This document shows positions 1-8,791 of a stretch of DNA of 52,065 nucleotides, in pieces. Positions within the stretch are counted from its first letter, which is position 1; every line of letters begins with the position of its first letter. The notes under the pieces were generated by a model that was not told the origin of the DNA, made no database searches, and saw only the letters and a program-made list of their open reading frames with translations. Source of the stretch: Gemmataceae bacterium (GTDB lineage: Bacteria; Planctomycetota; Planctomycetia; Gemmatales; Gemmataceae); contig SHZY01000022.1 in the NCBI GenBank assembly GCA_009692065.1, forward strand, positions 1-52,065, in the 5' to 3' direction. A program made the translations under genes and the position numbers.

Positions 1-22
1 CTGTGTCACTGTGTCTCTGTGG

Positions 23-1027
23 TTAGTTCTTACCTTTCAGGGTTTTCACCAATTCACTCATATCTGTCGGCAATTCCGAATTCCATTCCATGCGCTTGCC
101 GGTCGCCGGATGATCGATTGCCAAATACGCCGCGTGCAGCATCGGCCGTTTGGCGCCGCTGGCGTCGGGCAACGGCTTGCCGTGCAGCGGCCGATCATAA
201 ATGCGCTCGCCGCATAGCGGAGTGCCGGCTTCGCCAAGGTGGATGCGCACCTGATGGGTGCGACCGGTCTCAAGTCGGCATTCGACGAGCGTGAATTCAC
301 CAAGCGGCTCGATAGCGCGGACATGGGTGATGGCGAGCTGCCCGCCTGCGCCGCCGCCGCGCCGGCCGTCGCCGCGATCGGGGACGAGGTGCGATTCGAG
401 GCGTGCGTCCTGCGCATGGCCGCGCACCAGCGCGAGATAGTGTCGGCCGGTCGTGTGCGCGCGAAACTGCTTGCCGAGGTGGCTTTCCGCTGCCGGCGTG
501 CGGGCCAGGACGACGAGGCCGCTGGTTTCCTTGTCGATGCGATGAACGGCACGAATGCGGCCCTTCGCTGGTTTTCCGACACGCGGCAGGACGGTCGGTA
601 ACAGATCGACGAGCGTCGGCGGCAGGAATTTCTTGGCGCGAGGGCCGAGGGACTGCACCTCGTCGGCGTGGCGCACCGTGGTCAGGCCGGCCGGTTTTTC
701 GACGACGGCGAGGTGTTCGTCCACGAAGCGGACGATGATCTGGCGGGCGATTGGCGCGAGCGTGGATTTCGCGGGTATTGGACAGGCTTTCCCCCTCACC
801 CCCGGCCCCTCACCCCCGGGGGGGAGAGGGGAGCAGAGCTGGACATTTTGGCCGATTTTCACGCGGCGCTGCGGATCAATGCAGACGCCGCCGCAGATGC
901 GCACCTGGCGATTGTGAAGCGTGGAGAGAGCGTGCTTGCGCGACAGGCTAAAGGACGCTTGCAAGAGTTCGAGCAAGGTGCGATTGGCGAGCCGGCGGTC
1001 GATGACGATGGAGGTTGGCGTGCGCAT
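23..1027 (-). CDS. RluA-family rRNA/tRNA pseudouridine synthase
   Basis: Isomerises uridine to pseudouridine in structured RNA in the cytoplasm. An S4 RNA-binding domain occupies roughly residues 10-64. The catalytic domain carries HRIDKETSGLVVL at about 162-174 with catalytic Asp165, followed by the family's GRTHQVRIHL segment near 255. Residues of about 65-80 (PLPPGGEGPGVRG) do not belong to the fold: they are the translation of a GC-rich palindromic repeat inserted in frame between the S4 and catalytic domains. I cannot say whether it is RluC, RluD or another paralogue. No clear Shine-Dalgarno is seen before the ATG. The gene ends close to the left edge of the window but is complete. Confidence 0.93.
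   Translation of the reverse strand: MRTPTSIVIDRRLANRTLLELLQASFSLSRKHALSTLHNRQVRICGGVCIDPQRRVKIGQNVQLCSPLPPGGEGPGVRGKACPIPAKSTLAPIARQIIVRFVDEHLAVVEKPAGLTTVRHADEVQSLGPRAKKFLPPTLVDLLPTVLPRVGKPAKGRIRAVHRIDKETSGLVVLARTPAAESHLGKQFRAHTTGRHYLALVRGHAQDARLESHLVPDRGDGRRGGGAGGQLAITHVRAIEPLGEFTLVECRLETGRTHQVRIHLGEAGTPLCGERIYDRPLHGKPLPDASGAKRPMLHAAYLAIDHPATGKRMEWNSELPTDMSELVKTLKGKN
789..835. repeat. GC-rich palindromic repeat inside the pseudouridine synthase gene
   Basis: CCCCTCACCCCCGG-type direct units are followed by a G-run and GAGAGGGG, giving a hairpin. The same family is intergenic at 20120-20146 and inside the helicase gene at 41811-41848. Here it is translated as PLPPGGEGPGVRG without breaking the frame. 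Confidence 0.8.
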
Positions 1028-1041
1028 CGGGGGTGATTATA

Positions 1042-1100
1042 TCCGAGCCTGAAGCGTAAGCGAAGGTGGGCGTTTCCTTCCCTTACCCTTCAGGCTCGGA
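1042..1100. repeat. Palindromic intergenic repeat
   Basis: Arms TCCGAGCCTGAAG (1042-1054) and CTTCAGGCTCGGA (1088-1100) are exact inverse complements. It lies between two tandem minus-strand genes and could attenuate transcription entering the pseudouridine synthase gene. Confidence 0.75.
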
Positions 1101-1106
1101 CGAGCG

Positions 1107-2720
1107 CTAGCGGTTTTGGAAGAGATCGCGGGTTTGCAAGAGATTCGAGATTTCAACGACCGAACTCCATTGCTCGCTCAGGGCGCCGAGGTAGCTGTTG
1201 ACCAAGCCGACCAGCGTTTGCTGGGACATGACCACGTCGTTGTAGCTGATGACCTTGTCGCCCTCGGCCACATGGCGCGCGACCGCGGCACGGAAAGCCT
1301 GCACCTGATTGGGTAGAATATTCTTCTTGTAGGTGTCCACCAGTACGCGGTTGTTGTCGTAGCGCTCGAAGGCGGCGGCGACCCTGGCGGTCAACTCGTT
1401 CCGCACGCGCAAGGTGTCTTCGAGGGCCCGGCGCAACTCGGCCCGCGCCGTCTGGATGCCGCCTTGATTGCGATTCCACAAAGGGAACGGCACGCCGACG
1501 TTGATGTTCGCCACCGCGCCAAAAGGCGGCGTCGTGTAGTCCCTCTGGAAAGCCGTGTGGACGGTTATGTCGGGGAACGGTTGCACCTCGGCCAGGCGGA
1601 CCAGCAACCGCTGCCGCTCCACGGCGAGCTGGGCGGCGACGTTGTCGGTGTGATTTTCCAGGACGAAGGCCAGCACCTGGTCATGTTTGAATTGAGGCAA
1701 CGGCATGTCGATCTGCCCGGCGAGCGCGGTCAACGGCATCGTCGGCATCCCCAGCGTCGCCGCCAGTTGCTTCCACGAACTCACATAGCGGTTGTAGGCC
1801 AGGTTCAACGTGTTTCGTGATTGCAATGCCAGGACCCGGATTTGCATCGGCTCATACGCGGCTACAAAGCCCGCTTGCAACTGGAGTAACAATACGTTGT
1901 AAAGTTCGTCGGTCAGGGCGGTCAGCCCCTTGGTCACGCGGAAATTCTCGTTCGCCGACAAGACGGCGAAATACCCCGACCGCACCTGCGATTGCAGGTC
2001 GGATTCGGTTTTCTTCAAGTTTTGCTCGGCGATCTGCACATCACGGAGCGCTGCCGTGCGGGCGAGCGTCAACTTCCCCATCGTCACGATGGTCTGCTCG
2101 GCGAAGCTGCCTTGCTGGCCTGGCGAGCGTTTGCCATCGTTGTTTCCCTGCCCGATCGTGGAGCCTTCGTAGCCGAACGTGGGATTGGGATAAAGCCCAA
2201 CCTGTACGGCGAAACCGCGGGCCGCCTCGATGTCCAGGTGTGCCTGGCGAATGAGCGGGCTTGTCCGCAGTGCGATCTGCTGCAAATCGGTCAGCGTCAG
2301 CGCCTGGCCATCCGGGCCCGGCATTGCTTCCGGGAGCGCCCGCGGCTTGGGCAAGGGCGGAAACTGGGCGGCGATTTCTTTCTTGATGTCCTTGCGCGGC
2401 AAATAGATGTCCGGCACCTTGATACCCAGGATATCTTCCGTGAACGTCAGCCGCTCCAGCATCGGCCGCACTTCCTTCTTGCCCTGAACCAAGACAAGTT
2501 CGGCATCGCTCGCCGTCGGTCGGCTCCGCTGTGGCCGGCGGGTCTGCTCCGGCTCCATCGGAATCGAGGGCAGCTCCGGCAGCGTCTTCGGCGGCGCTGC
2601 CACGGGACGCACGTCAATCGGTTGGGCCGAGCGTTCGGCAATCCGCCCATCCACGTCCAGACTATAAGCGTGGCATCCCGACAGCACTGCCATCACCGAT
2701 GCGCACAGCAACCAACGCAT
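1107..2720 (-). CDS. TolC-family outer-membrane efflux lipoprotein
   Basis: Outer-membrane channel component of an RND or ABC-type export system. The start chosen is the ATG at 2720, with AAAGGAG about ten bases upstream; an in-frame ATG at 2741 is less likely. The N terminus MRWLLCASVMAVLSGC is a lipoprotein signal with lipobox LSGC. The middle and C-terminal parts (about residues 135-535) form two coiled-coil-rich OEP repeats: LTDLQQIALRTSPLIRQAHL begins the first, and periodic alpha-helical heptads continue through QAFRAAVARHVAEGDKVISY. The 537-residue length fits the CusC/CzcC class. No adaptor or pump gene is adjacent in the window, so the partner pump must lie elsewhere. The substrate cannot be told. 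Confidence 0.88.
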   Translation of the reverse strand: MRWLLCASVMAVLSGCHAYSLDVDGRIAERSAQPIDVRPVAAPPKTLPELPSIPMEPEQTRRPQRSRPTASDAELVLVQGKKEVRPMLERLTFTEDILGIKVPDIYLPRKDIKKEIAAQFPPLPKPRALPEAMPGPDGQALTLTDLQQIALRTSPLIRQAHLDIEAARGFAVQVGLYPNPTFGYEGSTIGQGNNDGKRSPGQQGSFAEQTIVTMGKLTLARTAALRDVQIAEQNLKKTESDLQSQVRSGYFAVLSANENFRVTKGLTALTDELYNVLLLQLQAGFVAAYEPMQIRVLALQSRNTLNLAYNRYVSSWKQLAATLGMPTMPLTALAGQIDMPLPQFKHDQVLAFVLENHTDNVAAQLAVERQRLLVRLAEVQPFPDITVHTAFQRDYTTPPFGAVANINVGVPFPLWNRNQGGIQTARAELRRALEDTLRVRNELTARVAAAFERYDNNRVLVDTYKKNILPNQVQAFRAAVARHVAEGDKVISYNDVVMSQQTLVGLVNSYLGALSEQWSSVVEISNLLQTRDLFQNR

Positions 2721-2741
2721 GAAACGAATCTCCTTTGCCAA

Positions 2742-3164
2742 TCGGCAAACCCTAACGGTAGTATCGGCATTGCGGATTGTGCCGGAGACGTAAAATCGTC
2801 AGCGCCAAGATTTGTTCAAGTCAGCGGCGGCAGGCAAGGAAAGATGGCGAAGCAGGTCAAGATTCTGAGTGGCGTCGCTTCGCGCATGCCTCTCCGCGGC
2901 AGGGATTCCGCAGGGCGTCGCCATTCAATCCAAGTGCTACGGTATTTTCTTCGGCCCCGGCAACTCCCAGACGTGCATCGTGCCCGTCCTCGATTTGGTG
3001 CCGCAATGCACCTTGACATCAACGAAACTGGCTGCGGATTGACGTGGGGGACGGCGTCAGGACGTCTGCAAAGGTTTTCATGTCGAAGGCAAGCCCAGGG
3101 GGGGGCGGAGTACCTCTCCCCTGGGCTTGCCTTTTTCTCATTCCACCCTGACACTTCTTTCGAA
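2742..3164. other. Intergenic region with one strong hairpin
   Basis: There is no convincing gene in this 423-base gap. It holds the inverted repeat at 3086-3133. Low-complexity open frames that run across it on the plus strand overlap the reverse complement of real genes and lack family signals. Confidence 0.5.
3086..3136 (+). terminator. Hairpin with T-tract (dispersed repeat family)
   Basis: AAGGCAAGCCCAGGGG (3086-3101) pairs with CCCCTGGGCTTGCCTT (3118-3133), followed by TTTTT on the plus strand. It lies about 30 bases beyond the minus-strand gene at 3165, where it could also slow minus-strand transcription, though the T-run there is poor. A related copy lies at 12929-12990. Confidence 0.6.
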
Positions 3165-4371
3165 CTACATTTGGCCGATTGCGCCGTATACGTCGTTATC
3201 GCTCGGCAAGAACTGAAAGAGGAAACCGACGAAATACTTCCCCGACTTGTTCATGGCCAGGGCGGGACGGAAAGGCTTGCCAGTCCAGATGAGGGATATC
3301 GGCGGCGAGGCAGTGCCGTTGAATTCCTTGATCACGATCATGTTTCCGTCCCTGATGGCAAGGACGATCCTGCCGGTGTCCCGGTTAACGGCCAGCGCCA
3401 GATTATCAAGCGTTCCGCCCGTGGTGTAGAGGATTGTCTGCGCCCCCAACACGCCGAGGGCGGAGATCGACTTGGCGAAAACGTTCTTTTGCGCGAGTCC
3501 GCGGTCTGGTTTGTAGGCGACGGTGATTTTGCCGTTGTTGCGGATGGCAATGTCATGCTGGAAATGGTTTGGTGGTTGGATGTCGGGGGGGCACGACTGT
3601 GGGCGAGCTGGTGGCGACGAGGGTGGTACCCAGGAGCTTGCCGGTGGCGGTGTAGCGCCTGGCATGAAGTTCGTAAACGCTTACGACGTCGGTCTCTCTT
3701 TGGAACGAGATGGTGAAAGCTCCGCTGTCGTTGGCGTCGATTTCCGGATTTGAATCGTCGAGTAAGAAGGCACGGGAAACACCGATCGTTTTTCCTGCTT
3801 GCACGCCATCGAAATTGAACCGCTTGGCGTAAATATCGCGCCCTTCCATGGCCGCGGTCTCGAATGCGCAGATCCATGTACCTGTGGCACTCATGGCCAC
3901 GACCGGATTGGTCGCGTCAAGACCCCCGTCCGCGACAGATGTTAAATGTTTCAGGGTGCCGGTATTACTGTAGACCTTGGCGAAGACATTCCTGTCGGGG
4001 GTATTTTGGATATTACTCTCCCAGACCACGACGAAGTTGCCGGCGGCGTCGATCGCGACATCGGGATCGTATTGGTCTTCCGTTCCGGTCGCGATCTCGG
4101 AGCCAAGCATGGTCCCGTTGTGATCAACGAGGCGGGCGGCGATATCACGCAGGTTGCCTGGAATGTTCAGCGTGAACACCACCACGCTATTCCCATTGTC
4201 CGAGGTTGCCACCTTGACATCAAAGGAGGAGGCGTTATTGTTGTTGATAGAAAAGGTAGCACCGAGAGACGGGGTGCAGCGCTCCTCGAGCGTCACGACT
4301 TCCGGAAGGAAAGGGGGGCGCGTGGCGCGACGAACAGAGGGGCCAAACAGGCGACGCAGCCAAGTGAACAT
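3165..4371 (-). pseudogene. Secreted planctomycete protein interrupted by a frameshift
   Basis: Two minus-strand frames encode one protein of about 401 residues. The N-terminal frame (4371 down to about 3585) begins MFTWLRRLFGPSVRR and contains PEVVTLEERCTPS, the short N-terminal motif seen on many secreted planctomycete proteins. The body has repeats of about 45 residues of the type DPDVAIDAAGNFVVVWES and NPVVAMSATGTWICAFE, suggesting a beta-propeller or FG-GAP-like fold. The frame breaks at a C7 tract (plus-strand G3585-3591). Removing one C restores VVPPDIQPP and continues into HDIAIRNNGKITVAYKPD to the stop at 3165. It may be a real slippage mutation, a phase-variable tract or an assembly error. 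Function is unknown; a surface role is inferred. Confidence 0.75.
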
Positions 4372-4767
4372 GCGAGAACTCCTTGCAGAAAAGGAACCTG
4401 AACTGGGTATTAGTGAATCGGAAGGAGGAGCATTCTGATTCGCACTCCTGGCGCGATCAGTCGCTCAAGGTTTCTTCAACCAGCGATCGGTATTTGGGCT
4501 GCACTTTGCGAGAAATACTTCAAGCATGAACCGTTCACTCCAGCCGCAGGCGCGACGTTTTTCCACGATGCTGTTCTTGCCAGGATGTTGTTATGGGCTC
4601 TTTCAAAGAAAGAGCTGGTCCACTTCGTGTTTTCGTGATTCGCCTAGGCGGAGCATTCTTGAAGCAAGTGCTGGTGGACCAGATAATTTACTTAGAGCGC
4701 CCATCGCTGGAGTCTTTCACGAAATCACTTGGATCTGGCATGCCACGCCGCCGCGAGGTTTTCCATG
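4372..4767. other. Gene-free intergenic region
   Basis: About 400 bases between a start codon region on its left and a terminator on its right. Short open frames are present but none shows a ribosome-binding site plus recognisable protein. The promoter of the minus-strand secreted protein should lie here; I cannot place it. Confidence 0.4.
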
Positions 4768-4768
4768 A

Positions 4769-4801
4769 CAAAAAAAAAAGCCGATTCCTTGCGGAATCGG
4801 C
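4769..4801 (-). terminator. Rho-independent terminator after the DUF1549 gene
   Basis: On the minus strand a 9-bp GC-containing stem (GCCGATTCC / GGAATCGGC, 4780-4801) with a 4-base loop is followed by ten or more T residues (complement of 4770-4779). It lies about 75 bases beyond the stop of the gene that ends at 4876. Confidence 0.88.
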
Positions 4802-4817
4802 CGGTTCACGTCTGCGG

Positions 4818-4871
4818 TTAGCGACGCTTCAAAGAAGCGTCCCAGGCAACGCTTCTTTGAAGCGTCGCTAA
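4818..4871. repeat. Perfect 23-bp inverted repeat
   Basis: The left arm (4818-4840, containing AGCGACGCTTC) and right arm (4849-4871) are exact inverse complements separated by 8 bases. It sits between the stop codon at 4876 and the terminator. A degenerate relative (TTAGCGACGCTTC) occurs near 45262. Confidence 0.85.
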
Positions 4872-4875
4872 TCAT

Positions 4876-7413
4876 TTATTGATTGAACACGAATTCCTTC
4901 GTGTTGATCAGCGCCCACAGCAAATTCTCGTACGCCATCTTCTTGTTCGCCATGTGGCGATTGATGTGCTCGAGCGCGACCTGGCGGTGCTCGGCGCTCG
5001 GGCGGCGGCCGAATACCCACATGAACAACTCGTCCACCTTCTCGGCGTCCGGACGCTTGTCCTTGGCCAGCAGGTCGGCACGGGCGTTGGCGCGGGTGAG
5101 CTTGTCCTGGATTTCCTGCGAATTCAGAAGGTGCAGGGCTTGAGCCAGATTCGCCTCGCTGACGCGTTCGCACTCGCAAGCGCTGATGCGCTGCGGACGG
5201 CCGAACACGTCGAGGAAGTAGGACGCAAACGATTCATCGGGCAGCATGATGGCCCGGTTCGGCGAGTGCTTGTCGGTCGGTAGGCCGCCGAACGCCGCGG
5301 GGGTGCTGGTGACCTGGCTGACTGCGTCATACAGGATCTCGGCCGACATGCGGCGCGGATAGAAGCGGGCGTAGCTTTGCTTGTCGTGCTTGTTGAAATC
5401 GTTCGGAGCCGAGCTGAGCTGATACGTGCGGCTCTTCACAATCACTTTCACAAGGTGCTTGAGGCTGAACTTGCTGTCGACCAACTCCTTGGCCAAAGCG
5501 TCGAGCAGTTCCGGGTTGGTCGGCGGGTTGGTCACGCGCATATCGTCGATCGGATCGACGATGCCGCGGCCAAAGAAGTGCGACCAGTAGCGATTGGCGA
5601 CGGCGCGAGCGAAGAACGGGTTCTTCGCATTGGCCATCCAGTCGACCAGCTTGTGGCGAGGGTCGTCTTCGTTGGCAATTTCCATCGGCTGGCCGTCGAG
5701 CGGCTGGACCTTGGCGGCCACGCCGGTGCGCTTGTTGGTGACGTTGTTGGCGCCGGGACGATTGAAGATCACCTGGTGCTGCGCCTGGGCATTGCCGGCG
5801 CCGCCTGGGATCTGCACATTCTTGCGGCCAACGCGGCCAAAGAAGGCGGCGAGGCCCCAGTAATCGTCCTGGCTCCACTTTTCATACGGATGGTGGTGGC
5901 ACTGAGCGCACGCAATACGCAGGCCAAGGAACACCTGGGCCGTGTCATCGACGAACTGCTGAGCGTCCTGCAATTCCTTGTACCACACCGTCGGCGGGGA
6001 TTGCTGTTCGTCACCGGTGGCGGCGAGGATTTCCCGCACAAATTGATCGTACGGCTTATCCTTGGCGATCGATTCACGGATCCAGCCATGGAACGCGAAA
6101 GTGCCGTTGGCGCGATCGGGCTGGCCACGCCGCTTGACGCGGAGCACGTCGGCCCACTTGTTCGCGAACAGATAGGTGTATTCCGGGGTTTCCAGCAGGC
6201 GGTCAATCAGCTTGTCGCGCTTCAGCGGATCTTGACTGGCGAGAAACTCAGTGACTTGCGTGGGCGTCGGCAAGCTGCCGGTCAAGTCGAGAGAGACGCG
6301 GCGCAGGAACTGCTCGTCGCCGGAAAGATCGGACGGCACGATGCCAAGCTCTTGCCATTTCTTCTCGGTGAACTTGTCCACCACGGTGCGATGTTCAAAC
6401 TTGTAGGCGGGAATCTTGACGCCCAACGGCACCGTGGCGCGGAAGACTGCCACCTGGCCGAGATAGCGGGCCATGATGGCGGCTTCACCGGACAATTCCA
6501 GCGAGCGAACCAGCGCGGCGCCTTCGACAACGGCGATCTCGGTGTCGTTGCTCTCAAACTGGGCACGCTGGGTGACGTCCTGCGTGGTGTTGTCGGAGTA
6601 GTGGGCGGTGACGGTGAACTGCTGCCGATTGTTGCGGCTCAGGATGCGATGCTCGGGGCTGATGGTAATCTTGGTGACGGTTGGGTCCTTCTCGCTGCCG
6701 AAGGGTGTGCCGGACGCAATCCAGCGGCGGATGAGCTTGTATTCATCGGAGCCGACTTCCATGCGCTTGCCGCCAGCGTGGGCCATGACGCCAGTCGCCT
6801 TGACGAGCAGCAGGCTATGATCCGGAGCGGCGGAGAAAATGCGGCGGCCGCGGTTTTCCTTCACCAGCGTTTGATAATCGAGTTCGGGAACGAAACCGAG
6901 CAGCGACAGAGCGAAACCGTTCTGCCCGCCAGATTTGCCATGGCAGCCGCCGCTGTTGCAGCCGAGCTTGGTGAAGATCGGCACGATCTGGTTGCCGAAG
7001 TTGATCGGCAGATCGACATCGCAGCTTTCGGTCTTGAGCATCAGCTTGGCGGTCTTGTCGCCATAGCGGATGGTGATCTCGGTAGTGCCGTTGGCGAGCG
7101 GAATGATTCGGCCATTGCTGGAGATGCGGGCCAGCTTCTCGTTGGCGATTTCATACTTGACGTCGCCGGTGAGGTCCTGCGACTTGCCGCCGTTGAGATT
7201 GCCGGTGATGACCAGCTGCGCCGAGTCGTCAAGTCCCTTGAGCGTGACGCTCGCGGGGAAGACGGCCAGCGTGGTCACTTCAGCGGGGGCGGGCAATGCC
7301 ACCTGATCGCTCTTGGACGGCGTCTTGGCTTCTTGAGCGGAAAGCGCTCCGGACGATGCGATCAATGCCAAACCCGCGCACACGGCGAGCCATAGTTTGC
7401 GATTGCTCTGCAT
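4876..7413 (-). CDS. Secreted DUF1549/DUF1553 protein with Big2-like and CxxxxCH segments
   Basis: Large exported protein of a family expanded in planctomycetes; its biochemical role is unsettled. The start chosen is the ATG at 7413, giving MQSNRKLWLAVCAGLALIAS, a signal peptide ending near ALSAQ; a purine-rich AAGGGGG lies upstream. Residues of about 45-125 form an Ig-like Big2 domain. CNSGGCHGK (152-160) is the planctomycete cytochrome-like segment that may bind haem. A second Big2 domain lies near 280-365. DUF1549 follows (SLDLTGSLPTPTQV, then CAQCHHHPYEKW), then DUF1553 (ANRYWSHFFGRGIVDP, RRMSAEILYDAV). Such genes are usually followed by a DUF1501 gene; none is adjacent here. The length of 845 residues is normal. 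Confidence 0.9.
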   Translation of the reverse strand: MQSNRKLWLAVCAGLALIASSGALSAQEAKTPSKSDQVALPAPAEVTTLAVFPASVTLKGLDDSAQLVITGNLNGGKSQDLTGDVKYEIANEKLARISSNGRIIPLANGTTEITIRYGDKTAKLMLKTESCDVDLPINFGNQIVPIFTKLGCNSGGCHGKSGGQNGFALSLLGFVPELDYQTLVKENRGRRIFSAAPDHSLLLVKATGVMAHAGGKRMEVGSDEYKLIRRWIASGTPFGSEKDPTVTKITISPEHRILSRNNRQQFTVTAHYSDNTTQDVTQRAQFESNDTEIAVVEGAALVRSLELSGEAAIMARYLGQVAVFRATVPLGVKIPAYKFEHRTVVDKFTEKKWQELGIVPSDLSGDEQFLRRVSLDLTGSLPTPTQVTEFLASQDPLKRDKLIDRLLETPEYTYLFANKWADVLRVKRRGQPDRANGTFAFHGWIRESIAKDKPYDQFVREILAATGDEQQSPPTVWYKELQDAQQFVDDTAQVFLGLRIACAQCHHHPYEKWSQDDYWGLAAFFGRVGRKNVQIPGGAGNAQAQHQVIFNRPGANNVTNKRTGVAAKVQPLDGQPMEIANEDDPRHKLVDWMANAKNPFFARAVANRYWSHFFGRGIVDPIDDMRVTNPPTNPELLDALAKELVDSKFSLKHLVKVIVKSRTYQLSSAPNDFNKHDKQSYARFYPRRMSAEILYDAVSQVTSTPAAFGGLPTDKHSPNRAIMLPDESFASYFLDVFGRPQRISACECERVSEANLAQALHLLNSQEIQDKLTRANARADLLAKDKRPDAEKVDELFMWVFGRRPSAEHRQVALEHINRHMANKKMAYENLLWALINTKEFVFNQ

Positions 7414-7581
7414 GAGGCTTACCCCCTTGAATGTTGTCGGCAGGACCAGATCAACCGGGTTTTTTTGGTGAGAACCAGGCGTGCGGAAAACCCAAGGTGG
7501 AAACCGCACGACCGATCTATTGTATTCTGGACAATTTCTAGGAGGAAAGCAACAGGAAAAGAGGGGATTTTTTCCGGTCCT

Positions 7582-7640
7582 CGTTTAGCGCCCGCAGAAG
7601 GACGTCGGGCGTCCGACGTTTAGGCGCGGGCACTAGACGG
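7582..7640. repeat. Palindromic repeat of the GTTTAGCG family
   Basis: An imperfect outer pair (CGTTTAGCGCCCGC against GCGCGGGCACTAGACG) encloses the inner palindrome ACGTCGGGCGTCCGACGT. Better preserved copies lie at 11063-11100, 14587-14622 and 15107-15162. Confidence 0.6.
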
Positions 7641-7648
7641 CAACCGGC

Positions 7649-7945
7649 TCAGGCGACGGCCAGCCCGCGCGGGTCGGGCCCTTCGCTCAAGCGGGTCTCG
7701 GCGACTCGCTCGCCATTGCAATTGTAATAAAGGATGCGGTTTTCTTCGCCGGCCCAGATCGCGTAATTCTTGAGCAAACGTGGGCCCTGCACCTGGAAAA
7801 ACAGACCGCACGGCCGGCCATGGCGGGTAATGAGGGCTTGCTCCAGGGGCGTTTGATCGGGATCTAAATTGTCATGTTGGCACAGGGCAGTCAGAACATA
7901 TTGGCAGAGTTCGGGCAACGTCGGCAGCGCAGCAACGTCTCGCAT
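7649..7945 (-). CDS. Small conserved-looking hypothetical protein
   Basis: A 98-residue protein that I do not recognise. It has normal composition with an alpha-helical start (ALPTLPELCQYVLTALCQHD) followed by a beta-rich half (GRPCGLFFQVQGPRLL, ENRILYYNCNGERVAETRL). There is no signal peptide or membrane segment. The shape suggests a small soluble regulatory or adaptor protein, but that is only inference. The ribosome-binding site is weak. It stands alone between two palindromic gaps. Confidence 0.55.
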   Translation of the reverse strand: MRDVAALPTLPELCQYVLTALCQHDNLDPDQTPLEQALITRHGRPCGLFFQVQGPRLLKNYAIWAGEENRILYYNCNGERVAETRLSEGPDPRGLAVA

Positions 7946-8068
7946 AAGGAGAAAGCCTCATGTGGGGAAAGTGGGAAGGATGCCTAATTGGCATGTTGGG
8001 AGTATCGGTTGGAGATCTGGGACGGATACACAAGAGATGAAGAGTAGGCGAAGATTTCAGTGCGGATT

Positions 8069-8530
8069 CTACCAGCCATGCAGCTGCCGTAGACCTTCGT
8101 ACAGAACGATGCCTGTCGCCGTCGCCAAATTCAGACTGCGAACTTTTTCCGATGCCATCGGAATCGTGTAACTTTGTAGCGCGTAGCGGTCGAGCACTTC
8201 CGGCGGCAGACCGCGCGTCTCGGCGCCGAACAAGAGACAGTCGCCTGGCTTGTAGGGGATTTTCGTGTAAGTGTTTTTCGCGCGAGCGCTCAAACAGAAC
8301 AGCCGAGCGTTCTGTTGCTTCAGCTTTTCTTCCAATTCCGCGAGCGTGGCATGCTGATGAAGTTCCACGGAGTCCCAATAATCGAGTCCGGCACGGCGCA
8401 CCGATTTTTCATCGATGCGAAATCCAAGCCGGCCGACCAGGTGGAGCGGACAGCCCGTGGCCGCGCAGAGGCGGGCGATGTTCCCGGTGTTGGGTGGGAT
8501 CTCGGGTTCCCAGAGGGCGACTTGGAGCAT
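8069..8530 (-). CDS. trmL: tRNA (cytidine/uridine-34-2'-O)-methyltransferase TrmL
   Basis: SPOUT-class enzyme that 2'-O-methylates the wobble base of tRNA-Leu using S-adenosylmethionine. The 153-residue length is typical of TrmL. Visible family motifs are NTGNIARLC (14-22), LFGAETRGLP (100-109) and the knot segment RSLNLATATGIVLYE (131-145), with Arg131/Asn134 in the SAM-binding trefoil knot. CAGGAAA upstream of the ATG serves as ribosome-binding site. It is monocistronic, with a palindromic repeat upstream. Confidence 0.95.
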   Translation of the reverse strand: MLQVALWEPEIPPNTGNIARLCAATGCPLHLVGRLGFRIDEKSVRRAGLDYWDSVELHQHATLAELEEKLKQQNARLFCLSARAKNTYTKIPYKPGDCLLFGAETRGLPPEVLDRYALQSYTIPMASEKVRSLNLATATGIVLYEGLRQLHGW

Positions 8531-8552
8531 GACGCGTTTCCTGATTTCGTTT

Positions 8553-8611
8553 TCTTGCCGCTTGCAGCTTGGCGCTCACAGAGCGCCAAGCGAGCGCTAA
8601 GCCGCAAGCGC
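8553..8611. repeat. Palindromic repeat of the CCGCTTGCGGCTT family
   Basis: Outer arms CCGCTTGCAGCTTGGCG / CGCTAAGCCGCAAGCG surround an inner palindrome CTTGGCGCT / AGCGCCAAG. It lies between divergent trmL and ftsK. Confidence 0.75.
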
Positions 8612-8791
8612 CATGACAGGGGCCGGTTATTCCGGTGTTGCCGACTATACCACTTGTCCCCGCGCAGGATTACCACAATTCCGCCAATTCACCTTCAAGT
8701 CCGTCCCGCCTGCCGCGCTCGGTGGTTATGATGAAGCGAGGGCGTTGCGCCCCAATCCAGTGCATGTCCTCGTGAGTGAAATTCGAACATC

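Noticed and set aside
1992..3716. Plus-strand open frame of 574 codons opposite the TolC gene and the frameshifted gene
   Set aside because: Rich in R, H and Q and without any recognisable domain, whereas the minus-strand products have signal peptides and domains.
5377..7395. Plus-strand open frame of 672 codons opposite the DUF1549 gene
   Set aside because: It is an antisense shadow of a high-GC gene: no ribosome-binding site, no family motif, and composition biased to V, A, G and D. The minus-strand protein has clear domains.
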